Positions 1 through 6,148 of a stretch of 8,826 nucleotides of DNA are shown here, piece after piece. The DNA is taken from positions 1 to 8,826 of the forward strand of contig CAXYYS010000071.1 in the NCBI GenBank assembly GCA_964293585.1, given 5' to 3'. A model generated the notes under the pieces. It had not been told where the DNA came from and searched no databases. It saw only the letters and a program-made list of their open reading frames with translations. This DNA comes from JAKVKY01 sp964293585. Its GTDB lineage: Bacteria > Bacillota > Negativicutes > Acidaminococcales > Acidaminococcaceae. How positions within the stretch are numbered: the first letter of the stretch is position 1; each line of letters starts with the position of its first letter. A program made the translations under genes and the position numbers.

Positions 1-129
1 AATACATATTGAGATGGTGAGAAGAGTGCTTTTAAAACAGTTCTCAACGAAATAAAAAACCATCCTGGCAACCTTGATATTAGTTTCTTAAAAGAACTTG
101 GATTTACTGCTGGTAACTCGGCAGAAGAT

Positions 130-558
130 GTGATTCAGGCAAGATTTATTTCCGATTTAATAAAAAATAAAAAGGAAAATTTTACTTGGCTTTTGAACCA
201 ATTAGAAGAAACTCAATTATATTTTCTAGGCTCTGAAATAATACTTTTTGAAGGAAGTGACCCTTCTAGAGAAAGAATTGATGTTGTTGCCTCTGGGGAA
301 AAAGCAATTTATATCATTGAAATGAAAGATATCAGTAATTCTAAAGATAACCCGATAACACAAGTAAATGGTTATCTTAAGTACTATTCAGGTAAGAGGC
401 ATGAACAATTTCTAAAACTTATGTTGGAATATGCAAATTGTTATGGTATTAACTTAAATATCAATTTACCTCTAAAAGGTATAACTATAAAAGGTTATAA
501 ACCAAATAATATGGTATTTAAAAAAGACGGAGAAATATTTACATTTAGTGAAAACTAA
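130..558 (+). CDS. PD-(D/E)XK nuclease-like protein, probably the 3' part of a broken or truncated gene
   Basis: The product from the GTG at 130 has 142 residues. It carries a PD-(D/E)XK-type core: an Asp in RIDVV (about residue 51), then a strand ending in IEMK (Glu64, Lys66), then Gln78 and Tyr82 in TQVNGYLKYY, the helix that often completes this fold. That suggests a DNA-cleaving or DNA-binding nuclease fold; no specific family is recognised. The same frame stays open and protein-like for 39 codons upstream (13-129), back to a TGA at 10-12, with no ATG, GTG or TTG in that stretch and no ribosome binding site before 130. The real gene therefore probably starts outside the window and was interrupted by the TGA, or GTG 130 marks a secondary start. 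The region is strongly AT-rich compared with the genes further right, which hints at transfer. Fold moderately sure; intactness doubtful. Confidence 0.6.
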   Translation: MIQARFISDLIKNKKENFTWLLNQLEETQLYFLGSEIILFEGSDPSRERIDVVASGEKAIYIIEMKDISNSKDNPITQVNGYLKYYSGKRHEQFLKLMLEYANCYGINLNINLPLKGITIKGYKPNNMVFKKDGEIFTFSEN

Positions 559-568
559 AATAACTTTT

Positions 569-598
569 AGCGGTCACACCTCGTGGCCGCTTTTCTTT
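569..598 (+). terminator. Rho-independent terminator after the nuclease-like gene
   Basis: A 9-bp stem (AGCGGTCAC at 569-577 with GTGGCCGCT at 583-591, one G-T wobble) closes a 5-base loop and runs into a T-rich tract to 598. It lies 11 bases after the TAA of the nuclease-like gene and isolates it from the HicB gene. Confidence 0.85.
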
Positions 599-602
599 CC
601 CC

Positions 603-631
603 TTGCCTTAATACGTATTAAGGCGTATAAT
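603..631 (+). promoter_or_regulatory. Promoter of the HicB gene
   Basis: A consensus -10 box TATAAT lies at 626-631 and a TTGCCT -35 box (4 of 6 matches to TTGACA) at 603-608, with an ideal 17-bp spacer. Transcription should begin near 638, leaving a leader of only about 13 bases that holds the ribosome binding site AGAGGTGA and then ATG 651. Confidence 0.75.
605..624. promoter_or_regulatory. Perfect 20-bp palindromic operator in the promoter spacer
   Basis: GCCTTAATACGTATTAAGGC is its own reverse complement over all 20 bases. It starts inside the -35 box and ends just before the -10 box, so a dimer bound there would block RNA polymerase. HicB proteins with a C-terminal ribbon-helix-helix domain are known to repress their own promoters through such palindromes, and the gene directly downstream encodes one. 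Binding by this HicB is inference. Confidence 0.75.
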
Positions 632-650
632 TTTTATAGAGGTGAACCTT

Positions 651-1037
651 ATGAAAAAGTTAGCATATCCGGTATTGTTTACAAAAATTAAAGAAGGCTA
701 CTACGTGACGGTACCAGATTTTGATGCGCATACCCAGGGCAAAGATCTGGCAGACGCTATTTCCATGGCCAGAGATTTAATTTGCCTGGCCAGCATCGAT
801 TTAGAGGATGATGGCAAAACTGTTCCGCAACCGGGGCAGAAAAAATTTACGGCTTGCAAGAAAGATCTTCTGTCTTATGTGGATGTTGATCTGGCAGCTT
901 ACAGATTAAAGTACGGTCAAAAGATGGTGAAGAAGAATTGTACGATTCCCTTGTGGCTGAACGAAAAAGCTGAAGCTGTGGGCATCAATTTTTCCAAAGT
1001 CCTGCAAGATGCTTTGGTGCAAAAGCTGGATGCGTAA
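651..1037 (+). CDS. hicB: HicB-family antitoxin / transcriptional regulator, without a HicA partner
   Basis: This is a 128-residue two-domain HicB. Residues 1-60 form the partly degenerate RNase H-like HicB domain (YPVLFTKIKEGYYVTVPDF, then the helix around KDLADAISMARDLI). Residues 96-128 (CTIPLWLNEKAEAVGINFSK and following) match the ribbon-helix-helix DNA-binding tail of longer HicB proteins. In a complete system HicB neutralises HicA, a small mRNA-cutting toxin, and represses the operon. ATG 651 is chosen because AGAGGTGA at 638-645 sits 5 bases before it; the in-frame GTG at 642 lies inside that site. The gene has its own promoter, operator and terminator, and no HicA-like ORF of about 60 residues with the usual central His is visible on either side. 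It may be an orphan antitoxin, a solo regulator, or act on a distant HicA. Confidence 0.85.
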   Translation: MKKLAYPVLFTKIKEGYYVTVPDFDAHTQGKDLADAISMARDLICLASIDLEDDGKTVPQPGQKKFTACKKDLLSYVDVDLAAYRLKYGQKMVKKNCTIPLWLNEKAEAVGINFSKVLQDALVQKLDA

Positions 1038-1061
1038 ATAACAAAATCCTTCCCCAAACAC

Positions 1062-1094
1062 AAAAAGCGAAGTTCATTTGAACTTCGCTTTTTT
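1062..1094. terminator. Bidirectional terminator between hicB and the convergent zinc-ribbon gene
   Basis: A 10-bp GC-containing stem (GCGAAGTTCA at 1067-1076 with TGAACTTCGC at 1079-1088) is flanked by five A on the left and six T on the right, extending the pairing to about 15 bp. T-runs follow the hairpin in both directions. It lies 24 bases after the hicB stop and 9 bases after the stop of the minus-strand gene, so it can serve both. Confidence 0.9.
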
Positions 1095-1103
1095 ACTTGC
1101 CCT

Positions 1104-1742
1104 TTATTTTTCCATCTTAGCTTTCCTCGTCCGGTTTTGGATTTGTCTTTTCCCTTTGCTTTCTCTTTCTCGCTCTCTCTTTTTAAATTGCTTTGCTTCC
1201 CAACGTAACCACCGTTTCTTGCCCGGGCGTGCGGGTGCAGGATTGGACAAGTCCTTTCTTGAAGGTCTCAGTTCGCAGCCCCAACCGGCCAGATGGACGT
1301 TGGCCAGGAACTCCTTGGTGATGGGGTAGCCCATGCTGGATGTAAGCACGGAATCCATACCGCAATAAGGACACAACACGACCCCACCACCGTCAATATA
1401 TTCCTGGAGCCAGTGGCGCAGGCGGTGTGGATTAAAGATGCGCAGACAGCAATAGCAACCGGCCCGGTCCGAGGCCAATAAATCCCGGACACTAACATCC
1501 ATAGCAGCCCGATCCACACTATGATAATAAGTATTCCAGCTTTTTTGGTGAGCGGGGCTGAGACGGTTAAAGTCAACTTCCGCCTGTTCAAAATAATCCG
1601 GCCTGTAAATCTTGCACAGCTCCCACTGCTTTTTTTGCTCAGCCCGCCATTTAGCTTCCAAGCCAAAAATCTTTTGGAGTAATTCTTCCCCTTTAGATAA
1701 TTTGTGTAAGTCTTTTTTTAAGATGTTTTTCACTTTGTTCAT
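1104..1742 (-). CDS. Conserved zinc-ribbon protein of unknown function with a basic tail
   Basis: The 212-residue product has a charged, probably helical N-terminal half. A CxxC pair at 96-99 (in GCYCCLRIF) and a second at 124-127 (in VLCPYCGMDSVL) form a likely four-Cys zinc ribbon, followed by GYPITKEFL. The block CPYCG-D-SV plus GYPIT-EFL recalls a widespread uncharacterised bacterial family often labelled 'cytoplasmic protein'; that match is from memory and no function is known. The last about 40 residues are almost all Lys, Arg and Glu, suggesting a disordered, possibly nucleic-acid-binding tail. The start is set at 1742 because AAGGAG lies just upstream on this strand at good spacing; a 29-residue upstream extension has no such site and is not protein-like. 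It is convergent with hicB and divergent from the beta-CASP gene. Confidence 0.75.
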   Translation of the reverse strand: MNKVKNILKKDLHKLSKGEELLQKIFGLEAKWRAEQKKQWELCKIYRPDYFEQAEVDFNRLSPAHQKSWNTYYHSVDRAAMDVSVRDLLASDRAGCYCCLRIFNPHRLRHWLQEYIDGGGVVLCPYCGMDSVLTSSMGYPITKEFLANVHLAGWGCELRPSRKDLSNPAPARPGKKRWLRWEAKQFKKRERERESKGKRQIQNRTRKAKMEK

Positions 1743-1859
1743 GTACTTCACTCCTTGTGTGTTAAATGTAATGTATATTGTCGTAATCAGATTGTTTCTT
1801 TGTCCTGCCAAAACATATGTAGTTTTCAAGGTTCCTTAACTAAAGATATTATACAAGCG

Positions 1860-1892
1860 CCCATGCACAAATTTTGGTGCATGGGTTTTGTT
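1860..1892 (+). terminator. Terminator-like hairpin in the divergent intergenic region, upstream of the beta-CASP gene
   Basis: CCCATGCAC (1860-1868) pairs perfectly with GTGCATGGG (1877-1885) across an 8-base loop and is followed by TTTTGTT. It has no T-run on the minus strand, so it would act only on rightward transcripts. No gene precedes it on the plus strand: the upstream gene is transcribed leftward. It may end a short RNA, attenuate the beta-CASP operon, or be a 5' stabilising hairpin. A weak candidate promoter (TTTCAA 1824-1829, TATTAT 1847-1852, 17-bp spacer) would start transcription almost at the hairpin. Confidence 0.55.
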
Positions 1893-1938
1893 ATGGTAGA
1901 AGCGGAAATAAAGTTTTAAGTCCTAAGGAGTGATGTAC

Positions 1939-3159
1939 ATGGTCAAACTAATTTTTCACAAAAATCCTGAACGCATCGGCGGCGGGATCACGGAACTGCG
2001 CAGCGGCGTCCACCGCCTCATCATCGATATGGGCGCCGATCTGCCCCAGGAAGATTTGACACCGGAGCCAAATCCGGAGCTGCCCGGTCTGACCTGCGGT
2101 GTGCCTACCTGCGAGGCGGTGCTCATCAGCCACTATCACGGGGACCACGCCGGCCTGCTCAAATACGTGCTGCCCGGTATTCCTATTTACATGAGCCGGG
2201 TGACGCGCTCCGTCCTGCGGGTAGTCAAAGCCACGCTGCTGCGCCACCATCTGGGCGGCGTGACCCCGGAGGAACTGGACCAGCTGGAGCAGGCGCATCT
2301 TTTTACCTACGCAGACTGGGGTAAACCGTACCAACTGGGAGTTTTTACCGTCACGCCGGTACGCCAGGATCATTCAGCTTACGACGCTCTTGGTTTTGTC
2401 GTCCAGGTGGAAAACGTCAAGATTTTCTTTACCGGAGATTTCCGCAGCCACGGTTACACCGGGAACAAAACTGTGGCCATGTGCCAAAAATATGTGGGCA
2501 AGGTAAACTACATCATTTGCGAAGGCACCATGCTCTCCCGCCACGACGAACTGCCCCTCAGCGAGCCGGAGCTATGCGACCGGGCCATCGCCATTTGCCA
2601 AAAATATAAACACGTGCTGGTACTGGCTGCGTCCACCAACCTGGACACCCAGGTCAGCTTTTACCGGGCGGCCCGGGCGACTCGTAAACTTTTTAAGGTG
2701 GACAGTTTTCAGCAACAGCTCTACGACGCCCTGCTCCCTGATCAGCACTCGCCCATCTATGATTTTGCCCAGCCCACAGCTACGCAGCCCCGGGGTCTGG
2801 TGATCCTGGTCCGGGCCAGCCAGCAAAAATTTATGGAAGCCTTTTACCGAAAGTACGGTCAGGACTCGGCCCTGGTCTACTCTATGTGGCAGGGCTATCT
2901 TCAGCAGCAGCGCTCCCTGCAGCAACTGCAGGCACTGTGGGGCAACCGTTTTCTGCCTCTGCACACCAGCGGCCACGCCCAGCCGGCGCTTTTAAAACAG
3001 GTGATCGCCGCCTGCAGTACGCCGACCACCGTGGTTATCCCCATGCATACTCAGAGCTTTGACGCCTGGGACCGACTGGGACTGCCGCAAAAACTTTTAA
3101 AAACCGCGCCGGAAACCGCCTATACTTTAAAAATTATCAAGGAGGAAAATGATGCTTGA
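1939..3159 (+). CDS. MBL-fold beta-CASP ribonuclease (RNase J-like)
   Basis: The 406-residue product has the metallo-beta-lactamase signature SHYHGDH (His65, His67, Asp69, His70), His145 in RQDHSAYD, Asp167 in FTGDFR, and a late His370 in VVIPMH. Between them lie beta-CASP hallmarks: CEGTML (Glu195) as motif A and LHTSGHA (342-347) as the His-S-G-His motif of RNase J and CPSF-73 relatives. Such enzymes use two zinc ions to cut RNA, or DNA in the Artemis/SNM1 branch, and all visible metal ligands are present. At 406 residues it is shorter than housekeeping RNase J (about 550) and lacks that enzyme's C-terminal domain, so it is a stand-alone accessory relative. ATG 1939 is preferred: AAGGAG at 1925-1930 gives 8-base spacing, while ATG 1933 is too close and GTG 1930 overlaps the site. 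Its 3' end overlaps the next gene, implying translational coupling. Confidence 0.85.
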   Translation: MVKLIFHKNPERIGGGITELRSGVHRLIIDMGADLPQEDLTPEPNPELPGLTCGVPTCEAVLISHYHGDHAGLLKYVLPGIPIYMSRVTRSVLRVVKATLLRHHLGGVTPEELDQLEQAHLFTYADWGKPYQLGVFTVTPVRQDHSAYDALGFVVQVENVKIFFTGDFRSHGYTGNKTVAMCQKYVGKVNYIICEGTMLSRHDELPLSEPELCDRAIAICQKYKHVLVLAASTNLDTQVSFYRAARATRKLFKVDSFQQQLYDALLPDQHSPIYDFAQPTATQPRGLVILVRASQQKFMEAFYRKYGQDSALVYSMWQGYLQQQRSLQQLQALWGNRFLPLHTSGHAQPALLKQVIAACSTPTTVVIPMHTQSFDAWDRLGLPQKLLKTAPETAYTLKIIKEENDA

Positions 3160-5920
3160 AAACAATAAGGAAAAGTTTGAAGAAGAAAAAACAAGGCTTA
3201 AAAACAATCAAGAAATAAACGATGCAACAACGGATGAGAAAGCACCGGAAGGTTTCATCCACCTGCATGTGTTGACAGAATACAGCCTGGGTCGGAGTGT
3301 GGCTAAGATCAAAGAGCTGGTCCGGGAAGCCAAACGCCTGGGCATGACTCACCTGGCCATCACCGATGCCGGCAATATCCACGCCGTGCCGCTTTTCTGC
3401 AACGAATGTCATCAGCAGGGACTGGTGCCCATCATCGGCTGCGAGCTGCAGGTGGTCTGTCATACTGCCATCACTGAACGCCAAATTACAACTGTTCCCA
3501 GTACCGCCACGCCGGCACCCAACCCGACTGTGTCCGCGCCGCAAGTTCCCGCAGCCGCCCCAAGTCCCAGGACCTGCCCCATGGTAGTTTTGTGCTGCAG
3601 CGTGCAGGGCTACTTCAACCTTTTGCAGCTCCTCACCTTGTCCCACACCCGTCCCCAGCCGGAACCAGACCAGTCCGGTGAGGAAAAGTTTTTTGCTGGC
3701 AATCCCGGCTATGTAACACCTGCAGAATTACAAACCCATAGCTGCGGTCTGGTCCTGCTCAGCGGCGGCGCTGACAGCGAGCTGAACCAGCTTTTGCTGG
3801 AGGGAGCATATACACAGGCGCAAGCCTTGGTCCAGGAATGGCAGCGAACTTTCTATAAAAGTTTCTATCTGGAAATCCAGGAACACGGACGTCCGGAAGA
3901 AAAGGTGATTAACCAGCTTTTACAAAAACTGGGCCGAGAACAGGATCTGGAACTCATAGCCACCAACGACGTACGCTATGTGCACAAAGAAGACGCAGAA
4001 CTTTTAACCCAGATGCAGGCCCTCAAAGAACACCGGACCATTTTAGAGCCGGCGCCGGCGGCAGCAGTCAATCACCATCTCTGCAGCGCCAAAGAACTGG
4101 CGGAGCTGCAGGCTGCATATCCCCAGGCTCTGGCTAACACCCGGACGCTGGTACACTCACTCATTGACAGCGACGTTATCTCTTTTTTCATCGAACAGGA
4201 TAATAACCTGGACGAGGCCGTGAACCTGCTGCGGGCAGAAACCAAAAAGACTAATCCCGACCAGAAACTGCAAGATTTGTGCGCCGCCGGTTTAAAAAAA
4301 CTGTATCCCCATGGGGAACTGCCGATGAAAGAACGGTTGATGCAGGAACTGCAAACTATCTTTAAACTGCAGCAAAGCGCAAAATTTATCCAGGCTTACC
4401 AAACCCTGCAAAATATCCGGCAACTGGGTCACCAGGCCTTTTTAGAACCGGGACCGGTCTACGGCAGCCTGGTCGCTTATCTTTTAGGATTAACGCCGCT
4501 GGATCCCGTACGTTTTCAGCTGCAGGGGGAAAAATTCTTGTACCAAAAAGACGGTCAGAAACTTTCCTGCAGTCTGCGCTGCTGTTACCTGGACAATACT
4601 CTAAAAATTTCCCAGTTCCAAGCCTGCCTGGAACCGCTGTACGGCAAGGGACGCGTGGTACCTTGTTTTTTCTGGCGCCGGCTGCCCTTTAACTTTTTTG
4701 TCCAGAGACTGGCCCGCTATTACCAGCTGCCCCGGGAAACTGCTGCGAAATTACAAGCACTTTGTTTTGGAAAACGCCCGGCACCCAACCTGGGGACCAC
4801 GGCCAAAAGAGAAAAATTTCTCAGTTCCATCCCTAAATTGCGGCAATTTTTGCAGCAGGAACCCTTGTGCGCACGCATCTTTAACAGTGCCTACCGTTTA
4901 ACGGGGCTCAGCGACAGGCGTTTGTTCCGAAATAACGCTAACTTAATCCTGTTACCCCCGGACCAGGAACCGGAAAAATATTTACCTTTAGACCGGGTCC
5001 AAATTACTACCTGGGTTCCCTGTGCCGCAACCAGCGGCCAGCTTACAAGTGCTGACACCACTAGTAAGCATGAAAGTACCTGGAAGCGTGAAACTGATGC
5101 CACCCTGGTCAGCCACTATGACGAAGCAGCTGCCTCCGCCTGGGGTTTTACTATCTTTCACCGCCGGCACAGCCTGCACCTGAAAATACTAGACAAGCTA
5201 ACCCGCAGCCTGGCCGCTAAAAAGATTACGCTGGATTTTACCAGACTGCCTTTGGACGATGCACAGGTCTTCCGCTTTTTAAACCGCGACTCCCTGATAG
5301 GCATTTTCCCACCAATGGACGAGTCTGGCATTGTCAGGAGATACTTGCGCGACCTGGCACCGGAAAATTTTAACGATCTGATTATTTTCGCCGCCCTAAC
5401 CAGTTCCGGGACCATGCTCCATTCCTGCCGTCCCGCCATTTATTTACAACTGCGCCGGGGCGGTTATCTGATGCCTGAATCTAGCCTGAGCGACTACCAG
5501 GAATATCCCTGCGTCCTCTTAGGCGAACCTCTCCTGGAGGAAACCGACGGACTCATCCTCTATGAGGAACAGGTACAGCAACTGGTAGCTGCCTCCAGCA
5601 AATTCTCCGAACGCGAAAGCGTGGAACTGGTCCGGGCTTTAACCGACGGCAATCACCAAGTGCTGGATCAGTTCCGGCGTAGTAAATTTACCGCTAGCGC
5701 CGACCAGGACAAAAGAGAAAATGATCACATCAGTATCATGTACAGCAACACTTACTCTGATGCCGATGATATTTGCTACGAGATTTTAAAAAACCGGCCG
5801 CCCATTATCAGTAAGACCCGGGCTGCGGCCGCCGCTTTAGAAATTTACCAGCGGGCCTATGTGAAATACTATTACCCCACCGAATTTTTAGCAGCTTACA
5901 CCGCCGCCCTGCGGGAATAA
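3152..5920 (+). CDS. DnaE-like protein (PHP-palm-fingers) with degraded active sites, probable pseudo-polymerase
   Basis: The 922-residue product is a clear relative of the DNA polymerase III alpha subunit. It has a PHP domain (residues 36-102, resumed at 142-340), a palm remnant with GSLVAYLLGLTPLDP (438-452), and a fingers region with LILYEEQVQQL (801-811) and SKTRAAAAALEIYQRAYVKY (887-906). Key residues are lost. HVHT of PHP motif 1 reads HVLT, TDHGN reads TDAGN, and NDVHY reads NDVRY. The GRGSAAGS loop reads GPVYGS, the PDIDxDF catalytic Asp pair is absent (LSCSLRCCYLDN), and the KMDFLGL Asp region reads TIFHRRHSL. A Pro/Ala/Thr-rich stretch (about 103-142) interrupts the PHP domain. The protein ends right after the fingers, without the clamp-binding, OB and tau-binding regions of replicative DnaE. 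AGGAGG at 3140-3145 is spaced 6 bases from ATG 3152 (ATG 3149 is too close). It overlaps the beta-CASP gene by 8 bases. Likely a non-catalytic nucleic-acid binder. Confidence 0.85.
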   Translation: MLENNKEKFEEEKTRLKNNQEINDATTDEKAPEGFIHLHVLTEYSLGRSVAKIKELVREAKRLGMTHLAITDAGNIHAVPLFCNECHQQGLVPIIGCELQVVCHTAITERQITTVPSTATPAPNPTVSAPQVPAAAPSPRTCPMVVLCCSVQGYFNLLQLLTLSHTRPQPEPDQSGEEKFFAGNPGYVTPAELQTHSCGLVLLSGGADSELNQLLLEGAYTQAQALVQEWQRTFYKSFYLEIQEHGRPEEKVINQLLQKLGREQDLELIATNDVRYVHKEDAELLTQMQALKEHRTILEPAPAAAVNHHLCSAKELAELQAAYPQALANTRTLVHSLIDSDVISFFIEQDNNLDEAVNLLRAETKKTNPDQKLQDLCAAGLKKLYPHGELPMKERLMQELQTIFKLQQSAKFIQAYQTLQNIRQLGHQAFLEPGPVYGSLVAYLLGLTPLDPVRFQLQGEKFLYQKDGQKLSCSLRCCYLDNTLKISQFQACLEPLYGKGRVVPCFFWRRLPFNFFVQRLARYYQLPRETAAKLQALCFGKRPAPNLGTTAKREKFLSSIPKLRQFLQQEPLCARIFNSAYRLTGLSDRRLFRNNANLILLPPDQEPEKYLPLDRVQITTWVPCAATSGQLTSADTTSKHESTWKRETDATLVSHYDEAAASAWGFTIFHRRHSLHLKILDKLTRSLAAKKITLDFTRLPLDDAQVFRFLNRDSLIGIFPPMDESGIVRRYLRDLAPENFNDLIIFAALTSSGTMLHSCRPAIYLQLRRGGYLMPESSLSDYQEYPCVLLGEPLLEETDGLILYEEQVQQLVAASSKFSERESVELVRALTDGNHQVLDQFRRSKFTASADQDKRENDHISIMYSNTYSDADDICYEILKNRPPIISKTRAAAAALEIYQRAYVKYYYPTEFLAAYTAALRE

Positions 5921-5933
5921 AAAATACTTTGGC

Positions 5934-5981
5934 CAGCGGCGCACCCACTTCCGTAACAGGAATTGAGAGCGCCGCTGCTTT
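5934..5981 (+). terminator. Probable terminator after the DnaE-like gene
   Basis: CAGCGGCGC (5934-5942) pairs perfectly with GCGCCGCTG (5969-5977); the 26-base loop holds a smaller TTCC/GGAA hairpin (5949-5962). CTTTT follows. The GC-rich stem just after the DnaE-like stop supports termination, although the T-run is short and the loop unusually long. Confidence 0.6.
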
Positions 5982-6032
5982 TAATGTGGTCGCAAAACAA
6001 AAAAGCAAACATTTGTGTCCCCAAAAGGCACC

Positions 6033-6063
6033 TTTTTCCTGAGGGTCTCCCCTATACTAAAAT
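6033..6063 (+). promoter_or_regulatory. Weak candidate promoter of the beta-helix operon
   Basis: TATACT at 6053-6058 and an overlapping TAAAAT at 6058-6063 are possible -10 boxes, but the T-rich stretch 17-18 bases upstream is only a poor -35. Proposed mainly because a terminator separates this operon from the DnaE-like gene. Confidence 0.25.
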
Positions 6064-6097
6064 TAAGGTTACTGAAGGAATCTTAAAAACTAATTAT

Positions 6098-6124
6098 GTC
6101 GCCTGCCACTTTCCGGAAGGCGAC
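6098..6124 (+). promoter_or_regulatory. Leader stem-loop before the beta-helix gene
   Basis: GTCGCCT (6098-6104) pairs with AGGCGAC (6118-6124), a perfect 7-bp GC-rich stem whose loop ends in TTCCGGAA. No T-run follows, so it is not a simple terminator. It lies about 10 bases upstream of the ribosome binding site region (ATGGAGG, 6134-6140) and could affect message stability or translation. Confidence 0.4.
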
Positions 6125-6148
6125 AGCAAACAAATGGAGGTTAAGCTT

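Noticed and set aside
1743..1829. 29-residue N-terminal extension of the minus-strand zinc-ribbon protein
   Set aside because: No ribosome binding site precedes its start, whereas AAGGAG sits just before the internal ATG at 1742.
1948..2976. Long minus-strand frames opposite the beta-CASP gene
   Set aside because: They are mirror frames of a GC-rich coding region, without ribosome binding sites or recognisable domains.
6023..6040. A-rich/T-rich mini hairpin as a terminator
   Set aside because: The stem is only 5 bp and mostly A-T with a 4-base loop, too weak to call.
5963..6148. N-terminal extension of the beta-helix protein from TTG 5963
   Set aside because: It would begin inside the terminator stem, has no ribosome binding site and is not beta-helix-like; ATG 6149 has a well-placed GGAGG.
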